A stretch of DNA of 64,000 nucleotides from Eukaryota sp. TZLM1-RC (taxonomy: Eukaryota; Metamonada: BaSk clade). Of this stretch, positions 29,575 to 40,270 are shown piece after piece. The DNA is taken from contig JAUPSS010000002.1 in NCBI GenBank assembly GCA_040285825.1, positions 2,232,001 to 2,296,000 on the forward strand, written 5' to 3'. Position 1 is the stretch's first letter; every line of letters starts with the position of its first letter. Made by a program: the position numbers and the translations under genes. The notes below the pieces were generated by a model. That model did not search any database. It was given only the letters and a program-made list of their open reading frames with translations, and was not told the DNA's origin.

Positions 29575-30800
29575 AAGTTTGATGAGTTACGTATAAAAGT
29601 TCTGTCACAATTACTAGGATGTAAAAGGTCCCAAATTCCTGATCATGCTTATCTTAGTCTACTTTATGGCGGTTTAGGTTGGACAAAGGCTTCTATTCTT
29701 ACTTCATGTACTTTTATCGGTGGATGCAGAAATGCATTATTTGAGTTTTCGGAAAGACTTGCCGTCTGGTATGATTTACTGATGACAACGCAAGGTTCTA
29801 CTATTTTTGCATCAAATGAAGAAATTTCAAAAATTGATGTAGAAAAATGGATTCGATGTTTTCCCCAATCATTCAGTGGTAATATTCCGGGAAAAAATTT
29901 AAATTTAAAATACACTCTTCGAAAATTACAGAATTGATTGACTGGAATGTATAAAAATGATCTTTATAATAATATATGCAACTCGGCTGTTTTAAATTAA
30001 GATCTTCACTCATTGTTATTGGAAAAGGGTGTTTGTGAAAATCAGTCATCAGATTCTTCACTGTTTGTAACCATTGTACCACGAAGATTTGGACTGTGTG
30101 CTACTAACCAAGCGTTTGAAACAAAGATGAGATTACATTTGAATATTCCCATTAATCAATTATTATTAAAAGAAAAATGTATTTGTTCGAATTCACCACA
30201 GCTCACTTTGCGTCATGGTCTGAAATGTTCGAAATTGATAACTTATCGTTCTTCATTCCATGTTGCTGTTAGAGACACTGTTTTTAAAACTGGAAGAATT
30301 TCGTGTATCAAAGAACCTCTGCTGTAGGAAACACTGTCATTGAATATTTTTGGTTCTGATGATAGAGGTGATGTATACTGTGATTGGTTTGAGAACTCTG
30401 AAGCTGTTGTTGACTTTGTCTTATGATATGTTACAAATGAAATTTTGGTTCAATGAAGAAAACTTAATCCTGTAGATGCCCTCGAATTTAAGGCCCAAGA
30501 AAAACATACAAAATATGACAAAGATATTGAAGAAGCTAATGCTGATAGAAATAGACCACTTGTCTTTATTGTTTTCCCATTTTCTATAAACGGAAGACTA
30601 TCAGTAAAAGCGGAAACCGTTTTGAATGATTTCCAAAAAATGGTCCAAGCAAATACAATTAACAGTTGTGATATCCTTATTGGCGGTTTCGAATTCAATT
30701 TATCATAATTAATAGATTGCTTTTGTGTTTCAATCGAATTAGAGAAGCTTTAGCGAGACAGCAAGTGGATCAAGATTCTGTAGAAGAAATCTTGGTTCAT
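29575..30800 (+). pseudogene. Non-LTR retrotransposon, family B copy 1 (5'-truncated, many stops)
   Basis: The copy starts at FDELRIKVLSQLLGCK and runs through IPDHAYLSLLYGGLGWTKASIL and GNIPGKNLNLKYTLRKLQ. The Cys/His motif CICSNSPQLTLRHGLKC comes next, then the nuclease-like RGDVYCDWF...VVDFV and a Lys-rich KAQEKHTKYDKDIEEAN stretch. At least six stops or frameshifts interrupt it. Copy 2, directly downstream, is clearly better preserved. The two lie in tandem, and the junction near 30800-30860 shows no clear poly-A. Confidence 0.75.
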
Positions 30801-30866
30801 TGAATTTTGTCCCATTAGTTATGAGTTAATTTTATTAAGTGTGCAAGATGAATAAAACAATTACCT

Positions 30867-32352
30867 GTGCTGGCTTTGCGAGTATCACATTTTGGAATCA
30901 CTTTCCAAACTTACATCAAAAACTTGATGCGAATGAGTTATATCTGCATCGATGTTGGAAGGAAGTTGTCCAGTATTAGAAAAAGTTTACTATTTTGGAC
31001 AAAAACACAAAAACAACACATCAAATTTACCATTATAAGACTGTGTTTCAGTTCCAATTTTAATCATATATTTCGATCTACAAATCCTCTCGTCACTAGA
31101 CCTTTGGCTCAAAAGTTTAATGAGTTACGTGCAAAAGTTCTGTCTCATTTACTGGGATGTAAAATGTTCCAAATTCCAGATCATGCTTACCTTAGTCCAC
31201 ATTATGGTGGTTTAGGGTGGACGAAGGCTTCTATTCTTACCTCGTGTGCTTTTGTTGGAGGATGCAGAAATGCAATCTTTGAGTATTCTGAAAGATTTGT
31301 AGATTGGGAAGATTTATTGATGACAACGCAAAGTTCCACTGTTTTTGCATTAAATGAAGAATTTTCAAGAATTGATGTAGAAAAATGGGGTCGATGTTTT
31401 CCCCAATCATTCAATGGCAATATTCCAGAAAAAAATGTTTTAAATTTGAAGTACACTCTTCGAACATTACAGAAAAGATTGACTGGAATGTATGAAAAAG
31501 ATCTTTATAATAATATTTGCAGCTCGGCTGTTTTAAATCAAGATCTTCACTCATTGTTATTGGAAAAGGGTGTTTGTGAAAACAAAGCGTCAGATTCTTC
31601 ACTTTTTGTAACCATTGTACCACGAAGATTTGGATTGTGTGCCACTAATGAAGCATTTGTAACAAAAATGAGATTATATTTGAACATCCCCATTAACCAA
31701 TTATTATCAAAAGAAAAATGTATTTGTTCGAATTCACCTCAACTCACTTTGCGCCATGCTCTAAATTGCTCTAAATTGATAACTTATCGTTCTTCATTAC
31801 ATGATGCTGTTAGAGACACTGTTTTCAATATGGCACAAACTGCAAGGATATCGTGTATCAAAGAGCCCCTGCTGAAGGAAACACTTTCTCTGAATAATTT
31901 TGGTTCTGATGATAGAGGTGATGTATACTGTGATTGGATTGATAATTCTGAAGCTATTGTTGACTTTGTCTCATGTAATGTTGCAAACGATACTTTGGTT
32001 CACAGAAGAAAACTTAATCCTGTGGCTGCTTTGGATTTTAAAGCAAAAGAAAAACATAGAAAATATGATAAAGAAATTGAAGATGCAAATGTCGATAGAA
32101 ATACACAGCTGGTTTTTATTGCTTTCCCATTTTCGATAAATGGAAGATTATCAGTTGAGCAGAAACTTTTTTGGATGACTTCCAAAAAAAATGGTGAAAG
32201 AAAAAACAATGAAAAGATTTGATATTTTTTTATGGCGTTCACGGATTCAATTTGCCATTATTAATAGATTACCGCGGTTTTTCAATCGAATTAGAGAAGG
32301 TTTAGCTAGACAGCAAGCAAATCAAGATTTTGTAGAGGAAATCTTGGTTTAA
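30867..32352 (+). pseudogene. Non-LTR retrotransposon, family B copy 2 (best preserved)
   Basis: A 451-codon ORF (30867-32222) covers the RT C-terminal part (SSNFNHIFRSTNPLV, FNELRAKVLSHLLGCK, HYGGLGWTKASILTSCAF) and the Cys/His motif KCICSNSPQLTLRHALNC. The nuclease-like block RGDVYCDWIDNSEAIVDFVSC and a KEKHRKYDKEIEDAN helix follow. A frameshift near 32220 moves to the tail LWRSRIQFAIINRLPRFFNRI, ending at 32352. No RT catalytic motif is present because the 5' end is missing. RT thumb, Cys/His finger, GDV...VDF nuclease-like block and WRSRI tail are in the same order as family A, so the two families share one architecture. Confidence 0.8.
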
Positions 32353-32889
32353 TGATAGTCGTCCCATTAGTTATGATTTAATTTAATCAAGTGTGCAAAT
32401 TCAATAAATTGAGTATTTTGGACACTTTATTGTTTGCCAAAAATTTATTGAAATTAGGTGTAATATTATTCCCCTGAGTAAAGGTAGTAAACCTAGGATT
32501 TTTCCAATGCACATTGTGGGAAATTGACAAAAACACTATGGGCAATGTAGATCGTAGACCTCAATTTAAACAAGCACAAAATTATATTGTGAAAAGTGGT
32601 ATGGACAACTTAACGCACAATCAACAAAACTCTTATTGGGATAGATGGTTCAGGATTACCCTTTAAGCCTGATTCAAATCTTGCAAAGGTATCAGTCTCT
32701 TAAATTGATGACCTTGACTCTGTGATAAAATTGAAGACTAGATTCCCCAAATCTTAACAAGTTAACTGAACAACACTCAACTTCCAAAAGCATCCAGACT
32801 AGAATGGTATGAGTGGCGTCATGAAGAAAACAAAGGAAGAAATGGATGTTTTATTAATGTAATGAAAAAGAGAAAAAGACAGAACAAAA
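32353..32889. other. No gene seen; degenerate
   Basis: Frequent stops in all frames. It may contain the eroded N-terminal half of the following Fanzor copy, but no motif could be read. Confidence 0.4.
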
Positions 32890-33647
32890 GATTCTAGATT
32901 TCAGGCCAAAACAAAATCCCCCTCCTCCAAATGAAAACAAGAAAACAAAATTAAAGGAATATACATTCAAAAGGCTGACTGCTCCTCAAAGAAGAAGAGA
33001 TACTCTGAACAAAGACCATCAAAAATTCTATAAGAATGCTAAAGAATCATGGATTTATCCAAAAAAACTGTTAACTAATGGGAAGAAAATTTAAAACAAT
33101 TTTCAAAGAAAACTCTAGATCATGAAGAATTCCTATATTACTACAAGGCAAAAAACAACTTTTCTCTCCATGTTGGAGCTACTTACTGTAATAAAGAATT
33201 AAGAGTCTTGAAGTTGAAAAGATTCATGACCACAGAGGGGATTGAAGCAAAATGGCTGAATGAAATAGAAAATCAGTTTGGAGGTCCAGAAAATAACATT
33301 TGTGATTGGAAACAAGCCACTTTTGCGCATAAAACAACTACAATAAGGTTATATAAAGATGATTAGACGTAACTTTCGGCTATTACTGCTGGACCAATAT
33401 AGAGCCTGTAGTCGATGTCATACATGTGTACTCAAGTGGAAAGAAGGTGAAAATGTAAAAAAAACATCCAGTACGTAATCCAAGACCTTACAGGAGAGCA
33501 AAGATACCAAAGGTCCTTAGACATGGATAACACACTTACAAGAAATGTGGACATCGCTGGCACCGTAATGGTGATACTGTTGTTCAGATGATTCATGTTG
33601 TGGATCAATATGCTAAAGGAAATGAAAGTCCTCAAGTTATGAAATAA
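32890..33647 (+). pseudogene. Fanzor family C, C-terminal half
   Basis: Successive frames read FKRLTAPQRRRDTLNKDHQ, YYYKAKNNFSLHVGATYCN and ELRVLKLKRFMTTEGIEAKW. Then comes FGGPENNICDWKQATFAHKT (the region equivalent to the iGDW motif of RuvC-II). Later segments are NFRLLLLDQYRACSRCHTC, the zinc ribbon YKKCGHRW and the RuvC-III position HRNGDTVVQMI, ending at TAA 33645-33647. This order and spacing is that of TnpB/Fanzor C-terminal halves. The alternative glutamate (DEY in the 52-kb copy) is Gln and the RuvC-III Asp is Asn (33567-33569). Interrupted by stops, so dead. The 3' end leads directly into NSUN5. Confidence 0.7.
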
Positions 33648-33742
33648 ATAAAAAAATACATTAAAAAAAGTTATGAAAAGATCATCTTGATTCATTTTTC
33701 ATCCTCCATTAATCTCTAGTAATCTCAACGTTACTACTAGTT

Positions 33743-33769
33743 GACATTAGCGTGCTATTAGCCGATGTC
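33743..33769 (+). ncRNA. Family-C Fanzor terminal hairpin overlapping the NSUN5 start codon
   Basis: A 27-nt segment whose ends GACAT and ATGTC pair. The stem extends inward through TAG...GC pairs around a loop containing GTGCTATTA. The ATG of NSUN5 (33765-33767) is part of the 3' arm. The same segment with 2 differences occurs at 52638-52664 before ACBP. By position it is the element end and a candidate for the 3' end of the Fanzor guide RNA. Function is inference. Confidence 0.5.
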
Positions 33770-35096
33770 TGATTCCAAGAAACCCTTTTTCAGCATACCA
33801 TCACCTCTTCATTTCAAAGCAGCACATGTTGTTGAACAGTTCTCTAAACGCAAAGGTTCTTTGAAAAACCTCACTCTTTCTTCCAAATCAGTTCCGCCCT
33901 CTTTGCGTAAAGCTGTGTATGCTCTGTCTCTCAATGTAATTCGATATCACTTTATATTGAATGACATAAAGTCTCGCATATTTATCAAATCTGACAAACT
34001 TACAAAATACATGATAAACGTGCTTATTTATGACATGACTCTCGGAGAATTGTCATCAAGTGACTGTAGTGCCTCTGATCTCAAGTGCTCTCCCCATGCT
34101 GCTAATATCTGGAATCAGCGCAGAGTTATGCGACAAGTTGTAGAAGATGCTCTACTCGTAGCCAAAGTTTCGTCTCCAGAAGAACTTTTGCCTGAACCCA
34201 TTAGGGATATCAACAAATCCAGGGGAACAAAATGGATAAGAATGAACCTTTTACGAGACCTGTCTCCTCTGGAAATAGCCACAGAGTTCAATGCGTCCCC
34301 AGATCCCCTTGTGCCTGGTCTTTTTTACCTTTCTGACGACATTTCTGTTCACAACCATCCTCGGGTCTTGTCCTTTGATGTTGTTCCTCAGAACAAGTCA
34401 TCGTGTCTTCCTGTTGTTGCTTTGAACCCTCCACCGAATGCTGTGTGTCTTGACGCTTGTTCCGCTCCTGGTTCTAAGACGTGTCAATTGCTATCATGGA
34501 AGAATCGCCCATCAAAGGTGATTGCGGTGGAACTCTCAGAACAAAGGTTTGATCTACTTCAATCCAACCTTATCGCTTACACCTCTCCCCCTTCCAAGGA
34601 CGTTCCCTCTGTCGACATGGTTCCTGCATCCTTCCTCGACATTGAGCCTGAAGAGTCTCCCTTCGCTTCGGTGGAATATATATTGGTTGACGCTCAGTGT
34701 TCGGGAAGTGGTAACTCCAAGGTTAATATGGACGCCTTGCTTGGACAGTTCCTTAAGAGTGACGGACAAGAAGACTTTGTGGTGAAGAAACTTCCGAGTA
34801 GACTGCTCAATGACATTGTTGACAATCAAATTGACCTAGTAAGTCATGCATTGGCGTTCCCATCAGCCAAAAAAGTTGTTTATTCCACTTGTTCGATATA
34901 CGAAGAAGAGAATGAGCTTGTCGTTTCCAAGATTCTTCTTCGTCATAACAATTGGACTTTGGAAAGGATTCTTCCTTCTTTTCCTGGCAGAGGTAATACT
35001 CAGCATGGTAAATTAATGGATCATTGTGTTTTTTGTGAGGGTGATGATAGCAGGGATGGGTTTTTTGTAGCTTCTTTTGTAAGGAAAGATGTTTAG
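33765..35096 (+). CDS. NSUN5: NSUN5/Rcm1-type rRNA m5C methyltransferase
   Basis: A complete 443-codon ORF of the NOL1/NOP2/Sun RNA cytosine-5 methyltransferase family. An N-terminal helical region (about 1-140) precedes KWIRMNLLRD and the Rossmann core. The core has the SAM-binding motif LDACSAPGSKT (about 229-239), AVELSEQRFDLL, motif IV VDAQCSGSG (about 308-316; DAQCS instead of DPPCS) and the catalytic cysteine in YSTCSIYEEENE (about 373-384). The C-terminus closes with DGFFVASF, typical of NSUN enzymes. NSUN5 methylates a single cytosine in large-subunit rRNA in the nucleolus. Its ATG lies inside a hairpin left by a Fanzor element, so its 5' UTR is transposon-derived. Single exon. Confidence 0.88.
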   Translation: MSDSKKPFFSIPSPLHFKAAHVVEQFSKRKGSLKNLTLSSKSVPPSLRKAVYALSLNVIRYHFILNDIKSRIFIKSDKLTKYMINVLIYDMTLGELSSSDCSASDLKCSPHAANIWNQRRVMRQVVEDALLVAKVSSPEELLPEPIRDINKSRGTKWIRMNLLRDLSPLEIATEFNASPDPLVPGLFYLSDDISVHNHPRVLSFDVVPQNKSSCLPVVALNPPPNAVCLDACSAPGSKTCQLLSWKNRPSKVIAVELSEQRFDLLQSNLIAYTSPPSKDVPSVDMVPASFLDIEPEESPFASVEYILVDAQCSGSGNSKVNMDALLGQFLKSDGQEDFVVKKLPSRLLNDIVDNQIDLVSHALAFPSAKKVVYSTCSIYEEENELVVSKILLRHNNWTLERILPSFPGRGNTQHGKLMDHCVFCEGDDSRDGFFVASFVRKDV

Positions 35097-36757
35097 GTTT
35101 TTTAGTTTTTTAGTTTTATTTAATTTTCACGTGAAATTTTTCACTATGGTCCATTTCTTATTTTGCTTACTCATTCTTTTAGTTTTATTTTAAAATTTCT
35201 TTTTTTTTCTGTTATAAACAAGCATAATTTCAATTTCGTTCTTTCTACAGAGTTTGTATTCTATGCAAAGTCATTTAATAATTTTTTTTAATAATTATTT
35301 ATTTATTTAATTAATTAATTAATTAGCAAATATTGAGTAATCCAGGATAACTTAGATATTGATATAATTTCTCAGCCATTGAGTGAAATTTTCAGTGATA
35401 TAATAACTGTGCTGTTAACTTCCTCGGTTTCTCGAAGCATTCAGTAAATCCCGCATTTACTGAATAATTGATTGATTGATTTATTAAACAAATAAAAATA
35501 GGAAAAAATATAATAGAATTATAAAATATTAGAAACATGTATTGTTTCAGTTAATAAACCACAAACAATAATCAAACAGATCACAATGTCTTTTACTTTA
35601 TAATTCTCAATGACAATTGAGGATTCTGAAGATGATGAAGTGACCTTACGTGGACTTGAACCAATTGCCAAGAAAGAGCTTTGGACTTCACTTCTGTTGA
35701 TCCTTGCAACAAATTTTATACTTTTGTTTTACTGAAATCAGATTCAATTTTTGGGAATACTGGAGTTAAGAATTACTATATTCAAATACATGCAGTGAAC
35801 ATTTGTAGGTACAATTCAAGCATCTTCAAACCTTTGGGTGTTTCTCTATATGGCCTTTTTGGTTGAAGTGCAATTGGCGTCATGAAATTGCTAAAACTTG
35901 GAGAAATATACTTACGTTTCCAGTTATTAAAAGTATATCCAAAGTTATGGATTACTTGTGAAGAAAATTTGATGATAGCATCTCTGCTGTTGAATTTATC
36001 ATAAATGATCAAGGACAAAAATGAAACATAAAAAACTTTTTGATTGTAATGGAAATCATTTATAAAAATCCATTTAATTATTGTGCTCCATTATAGACAC
36101 CTTTTTTATTTTTGCTCTACAAAATTTAAAACTTTGGTTTGGAAAACAAATTAAAATTAATTGAAAAAAAAATTAAAATTCTAATGTTAATTATTGTTAT
36201 AGACATACCTCGCATACTCATTGTTAAAATGTAGAATCAGCATAATTTTTTCAATTCTATATAGAATTCGTTTCATTAACAACAAAATAATTCTGTCTAT
36301 TAATTGTGTTTTTATCGTGCAACAAAAACAGTACAACCCCCCGTTGTGCAGAGAATTAGTATTAATGCTGACATGAATTATATGTTTCAATCTTTTGATT
36401 CACATCTTCTAAGCGTTAACGACTCTGCATAATAAACTATCTTATTATTCAATCAGATATTATTTCGAAATTTGGGTGATAGAAATTCAACAGACGCTTT
36501 CCCCAATCACTTAATGGTAATATACTAGAAAAGCTGTATGTGTATTCAAAATGACCTCTTTGGACATGACAGACAAGGGTAAATTGAATTTAACTTATTG
36601 AAGTGCCTCAAGAAATCATCATTCCCCAAGTGCTTCATGACTCATTGAGCTTGGGAAATAACGATGACACAACAACTTCAGAATTAGATGAAGAAGTAGA
36701 ACTATCCTGGATGTGACTCCCATGGCTGCAATTATTGTCATGTAGTTTCAATCAATG
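35097..36757. other. Repeat graveyard with LINE scraps, no gene
   Basis: AT-rich. The bases from about 35670 to 36010 include TSVDPCN and WRNILTF-like scraps that echo the LINE family-A tail (MSVDPCN). A short piece at 36475-36540 matches family-B DNA around CCCCAATCA...AATGG. One frame near 36600 reads EVPQEIIIPQVLHDSLSLGNN before stopping and is not recognised. Confidence 0.45.
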
Positions 36758-36780
36758 ATTTATGGGAAATTCCCATAAAT
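36758..36780 (-). repeat. Family-B Fanzor 3' palindrome (11-bp arms)
   Basis: ATTTATGGGAA / TTCCCATAAAT arms separated by a single A. The core ATGGGAA...TTCCCAT recurs in the family-B copy at 62813-62827, equally placed after its 3' hairpin. Proposed element end or RNA terminator hairpin. Confidence 0.6.
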
Positions 36781-36799
36781 ACACGATCAATTTTCGTGT
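36781..36799 (-). ncRNA. Family-B Fanzor 3' hairpin, candidate guide RNA part
   Basis: ACACGA / TCGTGT arms with a 7-nt loop, directly downstream of the Fanzor stop codon (36816). The same hairpin lies at 62790-62808 and the linking bases are conserved. Conservation past the stop codon fits a structured 3' RNA such as the Fanzor guide RNA. Confidence 0.5.
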
Positions 36800-36815
36800 G
36801 GAATAATTACAAAAA

Positions 36816-39070
36816 CTATCTACTACACAGATACTGAGGCCTTTCATTACCACTCATTCTAGCTTCAGCAATTGCAAACATATTCAGACAAGCCAGCTTA
36901 TTTCTATTGAAAAGCATTGTTGAGCTTTGGTTACTGAGTTTGCAACTCTCACTAATACAAGCTAATAAACCATTACATGTGGTAACAGGAGTCCTTTCTC
37001 TTCTATAGACTCTGGGATTTGTTACTCTCAAAAACGTAGCAACCTTTTCAAAACAAACAGGACATTTTGCTGAAGTGAACACTTCATTAATCATCAATAC
37101 TTCAAATCCATTCCTTTTCGGAAATTGAATCCATCCAATGCCTGGAGTAGGTCTATGATGTTTCAAATTTTTAAAACCTTTTTTACCATAATCACCCATT
37201 AGTATTAAAGTGTCTTTCGGGTTGCCAAACTGCTGAACAAGGCTTTTTAACAACCAACTTTCAGCCTTTTGCTTGTGAATAAAAGCTTGCATTTTATGAA
37301 TGCTCCACAAGTCAAGACTGTAAAAGTCAATTGTCAAAACAAACTTGCCGAAGTTTGGCAATCACAAAGTTGGAAAAATTTATAAAAGTCGCCGAATTTG
37401 CAGCAAATGCTGATAATTCGGTGTTTGCATCTTCAATAGTCATTTCGTTAGACTCTATCATTTGGTTCCTGTCGTAATCTACCTCAGTATACTTTGTTGC
37501 CCATCGTTTTTGTTTTTCATTCATCCTGCTTTTCAAAGACCAGGACATCTGAGTCATTCTCAACCATTTGTACTTCTTGTCTTGATTCATCACCCGACTA
37601 TTTCTTTGCTGTTCAGTTTCATGTTCAGGCACCATGGCTAGTTCTTGATCAGTCTTTTTACTCCCAAAATACAATAAATCACGTTTTCCAGGATCACAAA
37701 CAACAATTCGTTTGTCTTGAAAAGCATCAACATCAACATCATCAATATATAAATCAGAAATACTAGCCTTGTTGTCTGGCTTACATTTCTGACCTTGTAA
37801 ATCCCGACGAACAAACTCTACTGCAATATTAAATCCATCTGTGTGGATAATGTTGTTGAATTTATAGCTCTTCTGTTTGAACATTGGTTGATTTAAATCG
37901 AGAATATTAGACCAAAAGTCAAATTGCTGAGGTGGTTTGAGTTTCGTAATTTGGGCTAATGTATTGGACATTTTTAATCTCTGATCAGGCAACAAATCGT
38001 CCATCAATGTTTGTTTAACAATTCTCCATAGTGTTCTTGTATCAATGGGAAGATATCCAGGACCTACAGTGGTTGGAACAGGAGAAATATGATAAGGTTT
38101 TTGATATCTCTACTGGAGATATATTGGGCAATTGTAATTGCTGGTTTTAGGAATATTTGAGGATCTGTTTCAACAGCGTCTGCAAGAAAATGTATATCCA
38201 CTGGAAATATATTGTCAACTAAATTCTCGTCAGTGACCAAATTCTCAATTTGGCAAGTAAATGGCTCAATAAGACCTTCAAATATGTTTCTAAGTTCATT
38301 ATTTCTTATATCATGTTGTTGACATAAATCGAAAAATTCATCATTCAGAAGGTCTGAAATATTTTCAGGATGATGAAACAAAGAACTCAAGCAATCTCTA
38401 TCATCAACTAAAAACAAGTTTTTAAATTGACGAAGCCTAAATCTCTATAGTGAAATCATGGTAGACAATGGCGTTGAGTATCCACCCAGTTTGTGCATTT
38501 CTGCTAACACACTTTCCACATCTACTTTGTCAAAATAAACATTAATAAATCGATTAATATGTTTCTCATAATTTAATTTCAAATTATTCTCAAAATTTGC
38601 AAACATAACTGGGGCCATATACTCAGGTGGTCGACTGAATCCATCTGTTGGAAATCGTGGGAAGTATTCAGGCCTGTGTCTCAAGTGATCAAGATAACTT
38701 AAAGTTTTGTTTAACTTTTGTTGTTCAAAGGTAGTTGATAAATTATAATCTCCTTCACCATAAACAAAATCTTCCAAATCCTGTGGAATTTCACTTTTGG
38801 CTTTACCATTTGTTGCTCATAAAAATCATCTGAAATGTAACGAATTCTGGCCATTAATGATTCATATAGTTTGGCAGAAATTCGTGGTAGTGGCAAATTA
38901 CGTTCAAATCGGGATTGTAAATACAGCTTTAAGCAACAAGTAGTATGAATTCGTAACTGTTGAAATTTTGAAGCAATTTCTTTCATTTTGAGTATAACAT
39001 TTGAATGTTTAACCATTGAGTTGACGGTTGCTCGAATGGTTTTATAAGATGGTAAAACAAACTTATCTTT
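36816..39070 (-). pseudogene. Fanzor family B, near full length, degenerate
   Basis: Reading 39070 down to 36816: the N-terminal helical part (VNSMVKHSNVILKMKEIASK, LKLYLQSRFERNLPLPRI) and FSRPPEYMAPVMFANFENNL with LNYEKHINRFINVYFDKV. Then come a GYLPID linker and RuvC-I RIVVCDPGKRDLLYFG (Asp present, about 37690), followed by KWLRMTQMSW. Next are RuvC-II-like LILMGDYGKKGFKNLKHHRP and LMINEVFTSAKCPVC (zinc ribbon, alternative Glu present). RuvC-III reads LFNRNKLACLNMF, with Asn (36900-36902) where catalytic Asp is expected. Breaks: frameshift near 38820, TAG near 38443, frameshift near 38085 and another near 37330. The preceding exonuclease domain is in the same frame as the Fanzor N-terminus. 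Confidence 0.72.
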
Positions 39071-39850
39071 CTGAAACAACACGAAAAGTTTCAGACATAG
39101 TGAACAATCTTGAAGCCCATATTGAATTAAAGTTTGTCTCAGTGGAGTAGTAGCTAAACAATCAACAGGTAAAATATTGGTGAATTGTTGATGAAGTTTG
39201 ATTTTCTTCTCATTAATCATTTTGTAGGCCAAATTCCCCAAACTATGACCATATTGGATTTTGATGAATTTTTTTGCAAACACCAGTGTATCTAAAAGAT
39301 AAAAACCATTTTCCCTGATGACAATTTCCCTCCATCTTGGTGAAAGATGATTAAGTACATCCACTGTTGAATCAACTGAACCAGTGGGAAATGGTAAACC
39401 AAAATAATTGAATCGATTCTTTAAAACTTGTAAATCAAACTTGATTAGATTGTGATTCAAAAAACAATGTGGTTGATAATTACCAATAATATTTGAAAAT
39501 CTACAAAGTAAAATTTCTTCGTTATCAAATAATTCCGCCTGAACATTCATATCAATTTGAGGTAAAGACGTAATTTGGTCACTCATTTTCAACAGCAGCG
39601 AATATTTACTTTCCAAAAAGAAGTTGTGTTGATCAAACCTTCCAATAGCAATTGAAACTAAAAACACTTTTTGATTTGAAATCCACTCATCAAACCAAAC
39701 TCCTCATCATTTTTTCTTTTTAAAAGATTTAAATCATCTTTTCTAATCTTGTCAATTATCTGATCAGGAGGCAGAAATTGATTGACCTGATTTTGATAAA
39801 AATGGCCATCCTGATAGGTTTCAAGATCAATACACATAACCATTGGAAGA
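39071..39850 (-). pseudogene. DEDDy 3'-5' exonuclease domain (B-family DNA polymerase type), fused to Fanzor
   Basis: The three exonuclease motifs appear in order. Motif I is MVMCIDLETYQDG (Asp codon 39826-39828, with Glu two residues on). Motif II is LNHNLIKFDLQVL (about 39430-39455). Motif III is YGLQDCSLCLKLF (Asp at 39107-39109). They match ExoI, ExoII and ExoIII of B-family polymerase proofreading domains (D-x-E, N-x3-F-D, Y-x3-D). The intervening FDNEEILLCRFSNII and YGHSLGNLAYKMINEKK also fit. No polymerase palm follows. Instead the same ORF (39667-38711) runs into the Fanzor N-terminus. A frameshift at about 39665, inside the run AAAAAG, separates motif I from II and III. A -1 slip there would restore the frame. 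Confidence 0.65.
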
Positions 39851-40218
39851 TTTTGATTAATACTCTTTGATTTCAACTTAATCAAAGATTCAGGCTTAAA
39901 ACCACTACGACTTGGCTGGACCTTTTTTATCATATGCTGTTTTAAATCTTTTTTCTGTAAAATTTTTCTGTTGTCATGATTCAACATTGTATTTTCGACA
40001 CAGATTTGACGGTTCAGTGCTTTCTGCTGTTTTTTCCATTGTCGTTTTGATACTCGTTGGTCTGAACTCATTGTATAAGATTTGGTTTTTATGACTGGTC
40101 TCATAATTTTTACAGAAGAAACAACCTTGGTGGGAACAATAGACGATGATGATCGTCTGACAGTTTTTGAAGGAGGGGTTGATTCCACTGATGACCTTCT
40201 CTTTTTGGGCTGACAATA

Positions 40219-40245
40219 TGGACCAGGGTTCGCCTCTACATCACC
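40219..40245 (-). other. 2A-like ribosome-skipping motif
   Basis: Encodes GDVEANPGP, matching D-(V/I)-E-x-N-P-G-P exactly, preceded by CWIPDLTEH. In known 2A sequences the ribosome fails to form the Gly-Pro bond. Such motifs occur in viruses and in several eukaryotic retrotransposon ORFs. Activity here is untested. Confidence 0.7.
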
Positions 40246-40270
40246 ATGTTCTGTGAGGTCAGGAATCCAA

